Assembly (NCBI RefSeq): GCF_001425235.1
Contig: NZ_LMEA01000007.1
Location: 135,170-199,169 of the forward strand
Reading direction: 5' to 3'
DNA from: Devosia sp. Root413D1
GTDB lineage: Bacteria > Pseudomonadota > Alphaproteobacteria > Rhizobiales > Devosiaceae
DNA length: 64,000 nucleotides
Below, piece after piece: positions 17,148 through 25,203 of this stretch (positions are counted from its first letter, which is position 1; each line of letters begins with the position of its first letter). The notes beneath the pieces were generated by a model that saw only the letters and a list, made by a program, of their open reading frames with translations, made no database searches and was not told the origin of the DNA. The position numbers were made by a program, and so were the translations under genes.

Positions 17148-18467
17148 TTACCAGCAGATGCCTTCGTAGGTGCCGTTGGAGCGCAGCGACGCGTTGATGC
17201 GCGTCAGGTCGACCAGCGAGCGGTATTCGCTCACCGAGTTGAGCGGCGCGATGGTCTCCTCGTAACGGTTGCCCACGAGGATCACGTCGGACCCGGCGAT
17301 CAGGTCCTCGATCTTGCCGACCAGCCGCGACGGCAGGTCCGGCACCACGTCATTGCCGCGGCCCATGGCGCTGACGCCGCCGGCAACAGCCTGCGAGACG
17401 TACGGATCATAGACGCGCAGCTCGAGGCCCTTCGAAATCAGCCGGCTCGCGAGCTCTGCCAGCGGGCTTTCGCGCAGGTCGTCGGTACCCGGCTTAAAGG
17501 CGATGCCAACGAGGCCGACGGTCTTGGCGCCGGAATTGGCCACCATCTTCTCGGCCCGGTCGATCTGCGCCGCGTTGGCGATGAGCACGGAGTCGAGGAG
17601 CGGGGAGGGGACGCCCGTCCTCGCCGCGAGGTGCTGCAGGGCGCGGACGTCCTTGGGCAGGCACGAGCCGCCAAAGGCGAACCCCGGCTTCATGAAGTAA
17701 GGCGAGATGTTCACCTTGGTGTCGGCGCAGATGAGTTTCATCACCTGCTGGCCATCGACGCCCGAGGCCTTGGCGATGTTGCCGATCTCGTTGGCGAAGG
17801 TCACCTTCACGGCGCGCCACGAGTTGGAGGCATATTTCACCGCCTCGGCGGTCTTCAGCGTCACCACATGCGAGGGCACGGGCATCTGGGCGTTGATGTC
17901 CTTGAGGATCTGCGCGGTGCGGTCTTCAAGCGCGCCGAAGACGATGAGGCCCGGATCGTAGTAGTCGGCGATCGCCGTGCTCTCGCGCAGGAACTCGGGA
18001 TAGTAGCCGACGCCGAAATCCTGGCCGGCGATCATGCCGCTGGCCTCTTCGAGCACCGGGATGCAGGTCTCGTCCATGGTGCCCGGAACGATGGTCGACC
18101 GGATGATCACCGAGTGGAAGCTCTGCTTGTGCTTGATCGCCTGGCCGATATCGGCGCAGACGCCCTTCACGTATTTGAGCCCGACCGCTCCGGTGTCGTC
18201 GCTCGGGGTGCCGACGCAGACGAAGCTGGCGTCGGTGTCGAGCACCGCCTGCTGGCCGTCGGTGGTGGCGCGCAGCCGACCCGAGGCCACGGCACGGGCG
18301 ATGATCTCATCGAGCCCGTTCTCGACGATCGGGGAGAGGCCGGCATTGACGGCGCTTACCTTGGCGGGATCGAGATCGACCGCCACCACCTCGTGGCCAT
18401 CATCCGCCAGACACGCGGCGGAGACGACTCCGACATACCCGATACCAAAGACGCTGATTTTGGCCAC
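17148..18467 (-). CDS. algD: GDP-mannose 6-dehydrogenase AlgD
   Basis: This 439-residue cytoplasmic enzyme oxidises GDP-mannose to GDP-mannuronate with two NAD+, the committed step. It has the Rossmann motif FGIGYVGVV at residues 7-15, the catalytic Cys C269 in FGGSCLPKD and a C-terminal domain with GIAFKPGTDDLRESP. Length and Cys position match Pseudomonas AlgD (Cys 268), which favours a GDP-mannose enzyme over UDP-glucose dehydrogenase. The start is GTG with GAGGA 5 bases upstream. It is the first gene of the operon and lies downstream of an 830-base region without genes. Confidence 0.93.
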   Translation of the reverse strand: MAKISVFGIGYVGVVSAACLADDGHEVVAVDLDPAKVSAVNAGLSPIVENGLDEIIARAVASGRLRATTDGQQAVLDTDASFVCVGTPSDDTGAVGLKYVKGVCADIGQAIKHKQSFHSVIIRSTIVPGTMDETCIPVLEEASGMIAGQDFGVGYYPEFLRESTAIADYYDPGLIVFGALEDRTAQILKDINAQMPVPSHVVTLKTAEAVKYASNSWRAVKVTFANEIGNIAKASGVDGQQVMKLICADTKVNISPYFMKPGFAFGGSCLPKDVRALQHLAARTGVPSPLLDSVLIANAAQIDRAEKMVANSGAKTVGLVGIAFKPGTDDLRESPLAELASRLISKGLELRVYDPYVSQAVAGGVSAMGRGNDVVPDLPSRLVGKIEDLIAGSDVILVGNRYEETIAPLNSVSEYRSLVDLTRINASLRSNGTYEGICW

Positions 18468-19298
18468 GACGGTCCTCTTTCAGAAGGTTGAGCAATATTG
18501 TTCTCGCCCGACGGGCAAGTTTGTTGAGTGGCGACTGAGTACAGAACGACGAGCTACAAGCTCGCTGGCCCCGTTACGCTAAGTGACATCACACGTACTC
18601 TCCACCGCTGGAGTGATCGTTGTTGGCGCTTAGTATTGGCATCCTTGCCGGTGGATGGCCGTTGTTCGCCATCCGATGGGTGAAAGCCTGTTCGCTGGCC
18701 CCCAAGCTGAGAAGCAACCCGGACTCATACGAGCCATGCGGTTGGCGCATGACGTACGACCGTCATCATCCTGCAGTGTTTGGGAAACCAGCGCGCCAAA
18801 CCGTACGCAGCCTGCGGAGTTGCGGCAGTTGGCCGCGCATTTCATCCGTGCTCGAAGCATGGTCGCATTGCGGCGAAACCGTGCCTCGCTCCGATGCTCA
18901 CGGTCGCGTGATTACTTTTTGGGCAGTTTTTGCCCATTCCGTCCCGGATGACGACGGGATGACAACGATGCCGATTTGCGCGCCAGCCACCTTGGCCGCC
19001 TTGCGCCAGTACCCGAAAATCCAAGCAAATCGGGCCTGTCGCCGCTTTTGTTCGGAGCTTTATCTAATCGTCGCACGAATTCGGCGAGGATTCGTTAGGT
19101 CTTTATGCGCACCTCGCGCGTGGAACGGGAGTGCGTGCCACTGGTCGCGCTTTTGCCGTCGTTGAGCGAAAGGATTCGCGTGGGCCGAGTCGAAGAGGGC
19201 CCTCTTCGGCTCGGAGTCGAGGAGGTGCCTCTTCGGCTCGAATGCGTGGCGCCGGGAACGCCACGCGAAATGGGTGACAAAAATGCGGGTCTCTATAA
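18468..19298. promoter_or_regulatory. long upstream region between algD and the receiver gene
   Basis: These 830 bases hold no credible gene; the frames that are open here give low-complexity, Arg/Cys-rich products. It is the only place for the promoter of the alginate-type operon. Visible structures are a leader hairpin in the algD mRNA (GCCCG/CGGGC at about 18507-18517), CGAGCT/AGCTCG at about 18560-18574, TGGGCA/TGCCCA at 18920-18936 and the large palindrome at 19185-19214. No ECF-type or sigma-54 promoter could be assigned with confidence. Confidence 0.5.
19185..19240. repeat. 18-bp perfect palindrome with a 13-bp direct repeat
   Basis: CGAAGAGGGCCCTCTTCG at 19191-19208 is a perfect palindrome, extended on both sides by CCGAG and CTCGG with one mismatch. 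The motif CCTCTTCGGCTCG then occurs twice, at 19201-19213 and 19228-19240, 27 bases apart. This may be an operator for a dimeric regulator or a strong RNA hairpin in front of the receiver gene. Confidence 0.65.
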
Positions 19299-19721
19299 TT
19301 GACATCAACCGGAAGCAGCCGGCCACTGGTCCTCATCGTCGAGGACGAACCCATGATCATGCTTGGGGCAGTGCAATTGTTCGAGGCGGCGGGGTTTGAA
19401 GCCCTGGTCGCCTTCAGCTCCGACGAGGCGGTGGCGCATCTTGAGGGGCGCTCTGGCATCGTCGTGACATTCATAGAATACGACGTGCCCGGTACCATCG
19501 ACGGCGCCCAACTGGCGGAAACGGTCCGCAACCGGTGGCCGACCATCGAGATCATCGTGGTGTCGCGTCCGCGCCCCGGGGAAACACCGGACCTGCCGCT
19601 GGGCGCGCGCTACTTCGAAAAGCCCTACACCCACGCCGAGATCGAGCGGGCGCTCGACCAGCTGGGCCTGACCGGGACGGTGCCGCGTGCCCGGACCAAC
19701 CTGCCGCCGCGCGGCGCCTGA
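19299..19721 (+). CDS. stand-alone receiver protein with Glu at the phosphorylation site
   Basis: This 140-residue protein is a single response-regulator receiver domain. The acidic pair is E15-D16 in LIVEDEP, the switch Ser is S89 in IIVVSR and the Lys is K108 in FEKPY. The phospho-acceptor position, usually Asp in xxDxxMPG, reads F-I-E60-Y-D-V-P-G, so Glu replaces Asp. This could mimic the phosphorylated state. The only start that keeps the whole domain is TTG at 19299, right after an in-frame TAA and without a good ribosome site. Its target is unknown; it stands divergent to algD. Confidence 0.7.
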   Translation: MTSTGSSRPLVLIVEDEPMIMLGAVQLFEAAGFEALVAFSSDEAVAHLEGRSGIVVTFIEYDVPGTIDGAQLAETVRNRWPTIEIIVVSRPRPGETPDLPLGARYFEKPYTHAEIERALDQLGLTGTVPRARTNLPPRGA

Positions 19722-19841
19722 GCAGGCGGCCGCGAGGGGGAGGCAACGATCACGTAACGGCGGCAATGGCCTAGGGCTTGTGCGTCGCCGCCGTTGCGGA
19801 CAAGACTTGTCAGGTTCGCATCCAGCCATGAGGGGTGGCCA

Positions 19842-20837
19842 ATGCACCGAGGACAACTGGCAGCAGCACTGCTGGCTTTTCTTGCATCGAGCTCGGTCGG
19901 CTTTGCCGGCACGCTCGATGACGTCCGCGCCCGCGACAAGCTGATCTGTGGCGTCAGTGAGGGCCTCGGCGGCTTTTCCAAACAGGACGGAGCAGGGGTC
20001 TGGCAGGGGTTTGACGTCGATTTCTGCCGCGCCGTTGCGGCGGCGGTGCTCGGCGATGCCGGGAAAGTCGAATACCTGCCGCTCTCGGCCGAGGCGCGCT
20101 TTGCCGCGCTCAGCGACGGCAAGATCGACCTGTTGTCGCGCAACAGCACCTGGACCATGTCGCGCGACCTGGACCTCGGGCTCGATTTCCCCGGCACCAG
20201 CTATTTCGATGGGCAGGGCTTCATGATCCCCGCCATCTTCGGCGCGATCAGTCCGCTGGAGCTCGACGGCGCCAGCATCTGCGTGGTCAGCGGCACCACC
20301 ACTGAGGCCAACGCGGCGGCCTATTTCGAAAAAGCTGGTCTCAAGGTCTCGTTCCTGAGCTTTGAGGAGCGCGATGCGGCGCGCGCCGCCTACGCCGAGG
20401 CCAGGTGCGATGCCTATACCGCCGATCGCTCGGCGCTGGCTGCCGAGCGCGCCGCACTGCCGACCCCCGACGAGCACGTCATTTTGAAGGACGTCATCTC
20501 CAAGGAGCCGCTCGGCCCGGTGGTGCGGGACAGCGATCCGCAATGGACCAGCCTCATCCGCTGGACCCTCTACGCGCTGATCGATGCCGAGGAGCAGGAG
20601 TTGGATGCGGCATCGATGGCGGGCGCCGGGGCCGACACTGCAAAAGCCATGGGGGCTCCGGCAGTGAAGGCGCTGGGCCTTGCCGACGACTGGCTGGTCA
20701 AGGTGCTGGCCGGGGTCGGCAACTACGGCGAGGTCTTCGAGCGCAACCTCGGCGAGGAAACGCCGATGCAGCTCAGTCGTGGCGTCAATGCCCTCTGGAC
20801 CCAAGGCGGGATTCTCTATGCGCCGCCCATGCCCTGA
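19842..20837 (+). CDS. AapJ-like general amino-acid binding protein (orphan)
   Basis: This 331-residue periplasmic binding protein has a signal peptide ending SSVGFA-GTLD. The family blocks LICGVSEGLGGFS, GFDVDFCRAVAAAV and DLLSRNSTWTMSRD match AapJ/BztA, the binding protein of the general L-amino-acid ABC importer. No permease or ATPase gene is nearby, so it must share a transporter encoded elsewhere or act as a sensor. I chose ATG at 19842, with AGGGG 7 bases upstream. Its last 20 bases overlap the next gene, an L,D-transpeptidase. Confidence 0.88.
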   Translation: MHRGQLAAALLAFLASSSVGFAGTLDDVRARDKLICGVSEGLGGFSKQDGAGVWQGFDVDFCRAVAAAVLGDAGKVEYLPLSAEARFAALSDGKIDLLSRNSTWTMSRDLDLGLDFPGTSYFDGQGFMIPAIFGAISPLELDGASICVVSGTTTEANAAAYFEKAGLKVSFLSFEERDAARAAYAEARCDAYTADRSALAAERAALPTPDEHVILKDVISKEPLGPVVRDSDPQWTSLIRWTLYALIDAEEQELDAASMAGAGADTAKAMGAPAVKALGLADDWLVKVLAGVGNYGEVFERNLGEETPMQLSRGVNALWTQGGILYAPPMP

Positions 20838-22464
20838 CCTGATCCGCAACCTTGTCGTCGCGCTGCTGGCGCTGCTCTTTGTCATGCCGGCGGTAGCGCA
20901 GGATCGCGTCGACCTGTCGCCGCGCGACCTGGCGGTGGTCCGCATCAACATCATCGACCTGCTGGCCAACGAGCCCCGCCTGCCGCTGCCGATCAAGCAG
21001 CGGCGCGACGTGTTGCGTACCTATTACGAAGAGCAGAGCGGCGACCTGCTTTGGCTCAACAGCGCCCGGGCCGGCGTCATGGTCTCGCGGTTGACCAACG
21101 CTACCGATGACGGGCTCAACCCGGACGACTACCCAGGCCAGCAGCTCGCGAGCCTCCTGGTCGCCGCCGGCGAGACCGATAAGCGCAGCCTCGCCATCAT
21201 CGAGCTCTACTTCTCGGCCGCCTTCCTCGAATATGCCTCGGACCTCAAGGTCGGCCGCTTCCTGCCCAACAAGATCGACCCCAACTTTTTCCTCACCCCA
21301 CGCACCATCGACGAAGCCGCTGCACTGGCGGGCGTCGCCAAGGTGGCCGATGTCGAAACGGTGCTGCACGCCTGGGAGCCGCAGAACGCCGAGTATCAAG
21401 CCTTGCGCAAGGCGCTCGACGACTACCACGCGCTGGCCGTACTCGGCGGCTGGGGCACCGTGCCACTTGGCGACACCCTGAAGCCGGGGATGACCGATCC
21501 GCGCATCCCGGCGCTGCGCGCCCGTCTCGCCGTCACCGACGGCGCTGCCGCCACCGCGCCGGGCGAGCCCGAGTTCTATGACGAAGTGCTGGTCGAAGCA
21601 GTGAAGCACTTCCAGGCGCGCCACGGCCTTGATGTCGATGGCGTCGTCGGCCCGGCCTCACTGGTCGCCATGAATGTGCCGATCGAGGATCGCATCGAAT
21701 CGATCGATTTCGCCATGGAGCGCTGGCGCTGGATGCCGGACGATCTCGGCCGGCAATACATCATCGTCAACATCGCCGGCTTCGAGTTGCGCCGCATCGC
21801 CGATGGCGAGATCAAGGAGAAGATGGCGGTGGTGGTGGGCAAGCCCTACAGCCGCACGCCAGTGTTCAGCGACGCCATCCGCTACCTCGAGTTCAACCCG
21901 TACTGGAACGTGCCGGCCGGCCTCGCCGCCAAGGAGGAACTGCCCAAGCTCAAGAGCAACCCGGCGGCCGTCGCCGCCGCCGGTTTCGAGGCGGTGCGCG
22001 GCAAGGATATCTACGACGTCCGGCAGGTCGATTGGGCGCAGGTGACGCCGAGCCGCTTCCCGTTCCAGCTGCGCCAGAAGCCGGGCACCAACAACGCCCT
22101 GGGCCGAGTGAAGTTCATGTTCCCCAATGCCCATGACGTGTACCTGCACGATACCCCGTCACGCAGCCTGTTCGGCCGCGCCGAGCGCGCCTTCAGCCAC
22201 GGCTGCATCCGCCTGTCGCGGCCGCTCGAGCTGGCCGATCAGGTGCTGGCGGCGGGTGGTGTCGACGGCTGGTCCAACCAGCGCATCGATTCCGTCGTCG
22301 CATCGCTCAAGAACACCGTGGTGAACCTCAAGACGCCGCTGCCGGTGCACATTACCTACCTGACCGCCTGGGTCGAAGCCGATGGCGTCCACTTCAGCTC
22401 GGATATCTACGGCCACGACGAAAAGCTGCTGGCCGCGCTGGACGGCAAGTCGCTGGCCTGGTGA
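20818..22464 (+). CDS. L,D-transpeptidase, YcbB/LdtD family
   Basis: This 548-residue exported protein has a signal peptide ending MPAVA-QDRV. An N-terminal scaffold is followed by a peptidoglycan-binding domain at about residues 255-290 (VKHFQARHGLDVDGVVGP) and a C-terminal YkuD-type catalytic domain with SHGCIRLSRP. The Cys of HGC forms 3-3 crosslinks in peptidoglycan or attaches proteins. Size and order match LdtD. The ATG at 20818 lies inside the end of the binding-protein gene, which implies translational coupling. Confidence 0.9.
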   Translation: MRRPCPDLIRNLVVALLALLFVMPAVAQDRVDLSPRDLAVVRINIIDLLANEPRLPLPIKQRRDVLRTYYEEQSGDLLWLNSARAGVMVSRLTNATDDGLNPDDYPGQQLASLLVAAGETDKRSLAIIELYFSAAFLEYASDLKVGRFLPNKIDPNFFLTPRTIDEAAALAGVAKVADVETVLHAWEPQNAEYQALRKALDDYHALAVLGGWGTVPLGDTLKPGMTDPRIPALRARLAVTDGAAATAPGEPEFYDEVLVEAVKHFQARHGLDVDGVVGPASLVAMNVPIEDRIESIDFAMERWRWMPDDLGRQYIIVNIAGFELRRIADGEIKEKMAVVVGKPYSRTPVFSDAIRYLEFNPYWNVPAGLAAKEELPKLKSNPAAVAAAGFEAVRGKDIYDVRQVDWAQVTPSRFPFQLRQKPGTNNALGRVKFMFPNAHDVYLHDTPSRSLFGRAERAFSHGCIRLSRPLELADQVLAAGGVDGWSNQRIDSVVASLKNTVVNLKTPLPVHITYLTAWVEADGVHFSSDIYGHDEKLLAALDGKSLAW

Positions 22465-22526
22465 GCAACGCCAGAAGCGCCGGCTTGGGGCCTGCGCTGA
22501 TCATCTCAGATCTGAGGGGAAAAGAT

Positions 22527-22602
22527 TGGCTCCGCGGCTTGGACTCGAACCAAGGACCATTCGATTAACAGTCGAATGCTCTACCAACTGAGCTACCGCG
22601 GA
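22527..22602 (-). tRNA. tRNA-Asn (GTT)
   Basis: The minus strand folds into a full cloverleaf of 76 bases. The acceptor stem TCCGCGG pairs with CCGCGGA, the D-arm has AGCTCAGTTGGTAGAGC, the anticodon loop is CTGTTAA and the T-arm contains GGTTCGAGTCC. The anticodon GTT lies at 22567-22569. CCA is encoded. Confidence 0.97.
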
Positions 22603-22628
22603 ACACGTGCCTCGTGTGAAGCAGCGCC

Positions 22629-22657
22629 CGTGTAGCGGTTTTGATTTCCTTTGCCAA
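22629..22657 (-). promoter_or_regulatory. likely promoter of tRNA-Asn
   Basis: On the minus strand TTGGCA (22652-22657) and TACACG (22629-22634) are 17 bases apart, about 26 bases upstream of the mature tRNA 5' end. The -10 box is a weak match. Confidence 0.4.
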
Positions 22658-22681
22658 GCCCGAATTTCCGATCTCGGAAAC

Positions 22682-23323
22682 TCAATCGCGAAGCGACCCG
22701 GCCGTGGCCACTCGCAGCTGCAGATTGGCCAGATCTTCCGGGGTGTTGACGTTGGCGAAGGGATCGCCAGCAGCGCTTTTCGGCCACTCGATAGTGAGCC
22801 CCTGAGCCGCGGAACACAGCGATCTTAGACTGCGTGGTGCGGTTCCGGCCCGTACCCGCTCCGGCAGGTCGCGGAATCGCGCCACGCGCCAGATCGCGTT
22901 GGTGGGGTAGGGCTGTCCATCATAGGCCGCGACAGCGGCGGGTGCCTCGCCGAGCCCCTCGAGAAGGCGCGTGACGAAGTCGGCCGGCAGGAACGGCGTG
23001 TCCACCGCGACGCTGACCAGCAGCTCCGGCGGCGTGGCCAGGGCATTGAGGTAGGCGATAGCGCCGGCGAGGCCTGCCAGGGGCCCGGCATAATCGCCAT
23101 CGAGGTCGGGCACCGCGATCATCCCGGACGGCAGGTGCAGCGCTATTGGATCGATTCGCCCATGCCCCGTCAGCAGCGGCGAGCAGGCCTTAAGCCGCTC
23201 CGCCACACGCTCGAGCAGGCGCACGCCGCCAAGCACCAGTTCGGACTTGATCACTCCACCGAGGCGCTCGCCGCGGCCCCCAGCCAAGATCAGGCCGGCG
23301 ATCGAGTGTTGATTCTTTGCCAT
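22682..23323 (-). CDS. mobA: molybdenum cofactor guanylyltransferase MobA
   Basis: This 213-residue protein attaches GMP to molybdopterin. The nucleotide-binding loop LILAGGRGERLGG lies at residues 11-23, the metal-binding Asp in VDTPFLP near 109 and the closing motif NVNTPEDL near 190. Residue 25, often Asp in the GGxDK signature, is Ile (GGVIK), while the Lys is kept. There is no strong ribosome site at 23323, but the start fits the family's N-terminus. No other molybdopterin gene is in the window. Confidence 0.85.
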   Translation of the reverse strand: MAKNQHSIAGLILAGGRGERLGGVIKSELVLGGVRLLERVAERLKACSPLLTGHGRIDPIALHLPSGMIAVPDLDGDYAGPLAGLAGAIAYLNALATPPELLVSVAVDTPFLPADFVTRLLEGLGEAPAAVAAYDGQPYPTNAIWRVARFRDLPERVRAGTAPRSLRSLCSAAQGLTIEWPKSAAGDPFANVNTPEDLANLQLRVATAGSLRD

Positions 23324-23414
23324 AGCAGAGCGCTCTACCGCCTTGGTGGTCTTGAAAAATTCCCCTCCGCCATAGAGGAGCGGCGGTGGGGGGCTTCAGT
23401 TTACTGGAGTCTAT

Positions 23415-24047
23415 ATGACTACGCGTATCTTCGCCGCCCTGGCATTTGCCGGGCTGCTCACCGGCACCGCCAGCGCTGCCGATCTCTACGTTCCCTCGCC
23501 GGACCAAGCCATCGTCAGCGCCAGCCGCGACTGGACTGGCTTCTACATCGGCGCCCATGCTGGCTACGCTGATTTCGATGCCGCGCATGACGGCAACGAC
23601 AGCGACCTTGCCACCCTCAACGGTTGGCTGGGTGGCGTCCAGGCCGGCTACAACGTGCAGTTCGATTCCGTCGTGCTCGGCGTTGAGGCCGATTTATCGG
23701 CTGCCGGCATCCTCGAAGGCAGCGATACCGACCACTGGGACGCGGACGACGGGATCAACGGGCTCGCCACCCTCCGTGGCCGCCTCGGTTTCGCCGTCGG
23801 TGATCTGCTGCTCTATGGCACGGCCGGTCTCGCTGTGGCCAACCTCGATGTTGACGATCAGGCTCAGAGCATCGGTGGCTGGGTCGCCGGCGTGGGCGCC
23901 GAATACATGGTGACCGACACTGTCTCGCTAAAGGCCGAGTACCTCTACACCAACTTCGGCACCGTCGAGGTCGAGGGCTACAACAACGGAGATGAGTTCG
24001 ACATCGACGGCTCGGCCGTCCGCGTCGGCGTCAACTTCCACTTCTGA
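23415..24047 (+). CDS. outer-membrane beta-barrel protein, small Omp25-like
   Basis: This 210-residue protein has a signal peptide ending TASA-ADLY. It carries the DWTGFYIGAHAGYA strand, an EYLYTNFG strand and a terminal Phe (RVGVNFHF) for outer-membrane insertion. An 8-stranded barrel is expected. It is the second member of the family in the window, shorter than the copy at 698-1507. GGAG lies 6 bases before the ATG. A strong terminator follows. Confidence 0.9.
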   Translation: MTTRIFAALAFAGLLTGTASAADLYVPSPDQAIVSASRDWTGFYIGAHAGYADFDAAHDGNDSDLATLNGWLGGVQAGYNVQFDSVVLGVEADLSAAGILEGSDTDHWDADDGINGLATLRGRLGFAVGDLLLYGTAGLAVANLDVDDQAQSIGGWVAGVGAEYMVTDTVSLKAEYLYTNFGTVEVEGYNNGDEFDIDGSAVRVGVNFHF

Positions 24048-24063
24048 TCGCGCTGGTGATTGG

Positions 24064-24091
24064 CCGGGCCCCGCACGCGGGGCCCGGTTTT
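24064..24091 (+). terminator. terminator after the second barrel gene
   Basis: CCGGGCCCCG (24064-24073) pairs perfectly with CGGGGCCCGG (24078-24087) around a 4-base loop, followed by TTTT. It lies 16 bases after the stop codon and just before the 3' end of the converging DUF917 gene. Confidence 0.9.
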
Positions 24092-24102
24092 AGGCTCCCC
24101 CG

Positions 24103-25185
24103 TCAGCGCCCAAAATACTCGCGGTAGTCGGTGTCGTAGCCGAAGTAGCGCGGACCGACGAGTTCGATGCCGGCCGGTGTCAGCCATTGCGGGTTGGATG
24201 GCATGGCCAGCGCCTTGAGCCGCAGGCCGTAGCGCAGCGCATCGGCAGTGACCGGCAGCCCCGATTCGGCATCGAGCACGGTGATCAGGTCGGGCGTCGT
24301 AACGATGATCTCGCCATCCCGCTCGGCCATCAGGAACTCGTTCTGGAAATCCAGCCGGAAGCTGTGGCCCTTCCACTCCTCGACCCCTTCGAAGCGGGCG
24401 GTGCCGCGGGCGAAGCCACCGACGGTACGGCGCTCGATGTCCTTGATGCGACCATGGAAGATCACATCGGCCTCGAGCTTGTCGACGATGGCGTTGACCG
24501 GATCGACGTGGCCGGCCTTGGCCTCACGCAGCGTGCGGCCGAGCTCGGAGCAGAGCGTCAGCGTGCCGCGCACGATCGCCTTCTTCGCCACGGCGCCCGA
24601 CATCGAGTAGAAGGCCAGCAGCGCCGAGCCGCCCATCTCCACCGTGGCGGCGCGGGCGAGCCGCTCGGTCCAGGCGTTGCTGACCGTCTCCAGCACCAGC
24701 GAGTTACCCTTGTCGTCGCAGAGCACCATGGGCGTGGCGGAAACGCCGTGCATGGTGAAGGTCACCATCTGCAACTCGGGATAGGCGCGGCCCATGCCGT
24801 CGCCATCGACCAGCGGCAAGCCGGCCATCGCCGCCACGACGAACGGAGTGGTGGAATTGACGCCACCGGCCTCGCCGCAAAGCACGGCGTCGATCTTCCG
24901 GCCGAGCAACTGCTCGAGCGCGCGGAAGGCGTTGATCAGCTCCTCACCCTGCGGCAGCTTTTCGGTCATCACCGTGGGGGCGCCCATCATGCAGACCGGC
25001 ACCACCAGCGCGTCGTCGGGCAGCTCGTCGATGTCGACGAGATTGACCGGGCCATACTGCTTGATCGCCTGCTGGGCCATCAGTTTGCCGACATAGGGGT
25101 CGCCGCCGCCGCCGGTCCCGAGAATGGCGCCGCCGGTGGCGATGTCTTCCATGTCCTCGGCATGGATGGTGCGAAGAAACTTCAT
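24103..25185 (-). CDS. DUF917 family protein, second copy
   Basis: This 360-residue cytoplasmic protein has the DUF917 signature ATGGAILGTGGGGDPYVG near residue 17 and the VDGDGMGRAYPE block near residue 126. DUF917 proteins are usually encoded with hydantoinase/oxoprolinase proteins; some are thought to desulfurise S-methyl thiohydantoins (recalled). The enzyme's substrate here is unknown. It shares the whole fold with the gene just upstream, so the pair arose by duplication or acts as a heteromer. AAAGGA lies about 8 bases before the ATG. It is the last gene of the operon. Confidence 0.85.
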   Translation of the reverse strand: MKFLRTIHAEDMEDIATGGAILGTGGGGDPYVGKLMAQQAIKQYGPVNLVDIDELPDDALVVPVCMMGAPTVMTEKLPQGEELINAFRALEQLLGRKIDAVLCGEAGGVNSTTPFVVAAMAGLPLVDGDGMGRAYPELQMVTFTMHGVSATPMVLCDDKGNSLVLETVSNAWTERLARAATVEMGGSALLAFYSMSGAVAKKAIVRGTLTLCSELGRTLREAKAGHVDPVNAIVDKLEADVIFHGRIKDIERRTVGGFARGTARFEGVEEWKGHSFRLDFQNEFLMAERDGEIIVTTPDLITVLDAESGLPVTADALRYGLRLKALAMPSNPQWLTPAGIELVGPRYFGYDTDYREYFGR

Positions 25186-25203
25186 GCTGCGGTTCCTTTC
25201 GCC

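Noticed and set aside
18620-19165. A 181-codon open frame on the plus strand upstream of algD
   Set aside because: The product is rich in Arg, Cys, Ser and Trp with no family resemblance and no ribosome site; several frames are open here at the same time, as expected by chance.
19274-19299. GTGACA and TATAAT as the promoter of the receiver gene
   Set aside because: The boxes are only 14 bases apart and the -10 would overlap the only usable start codon.
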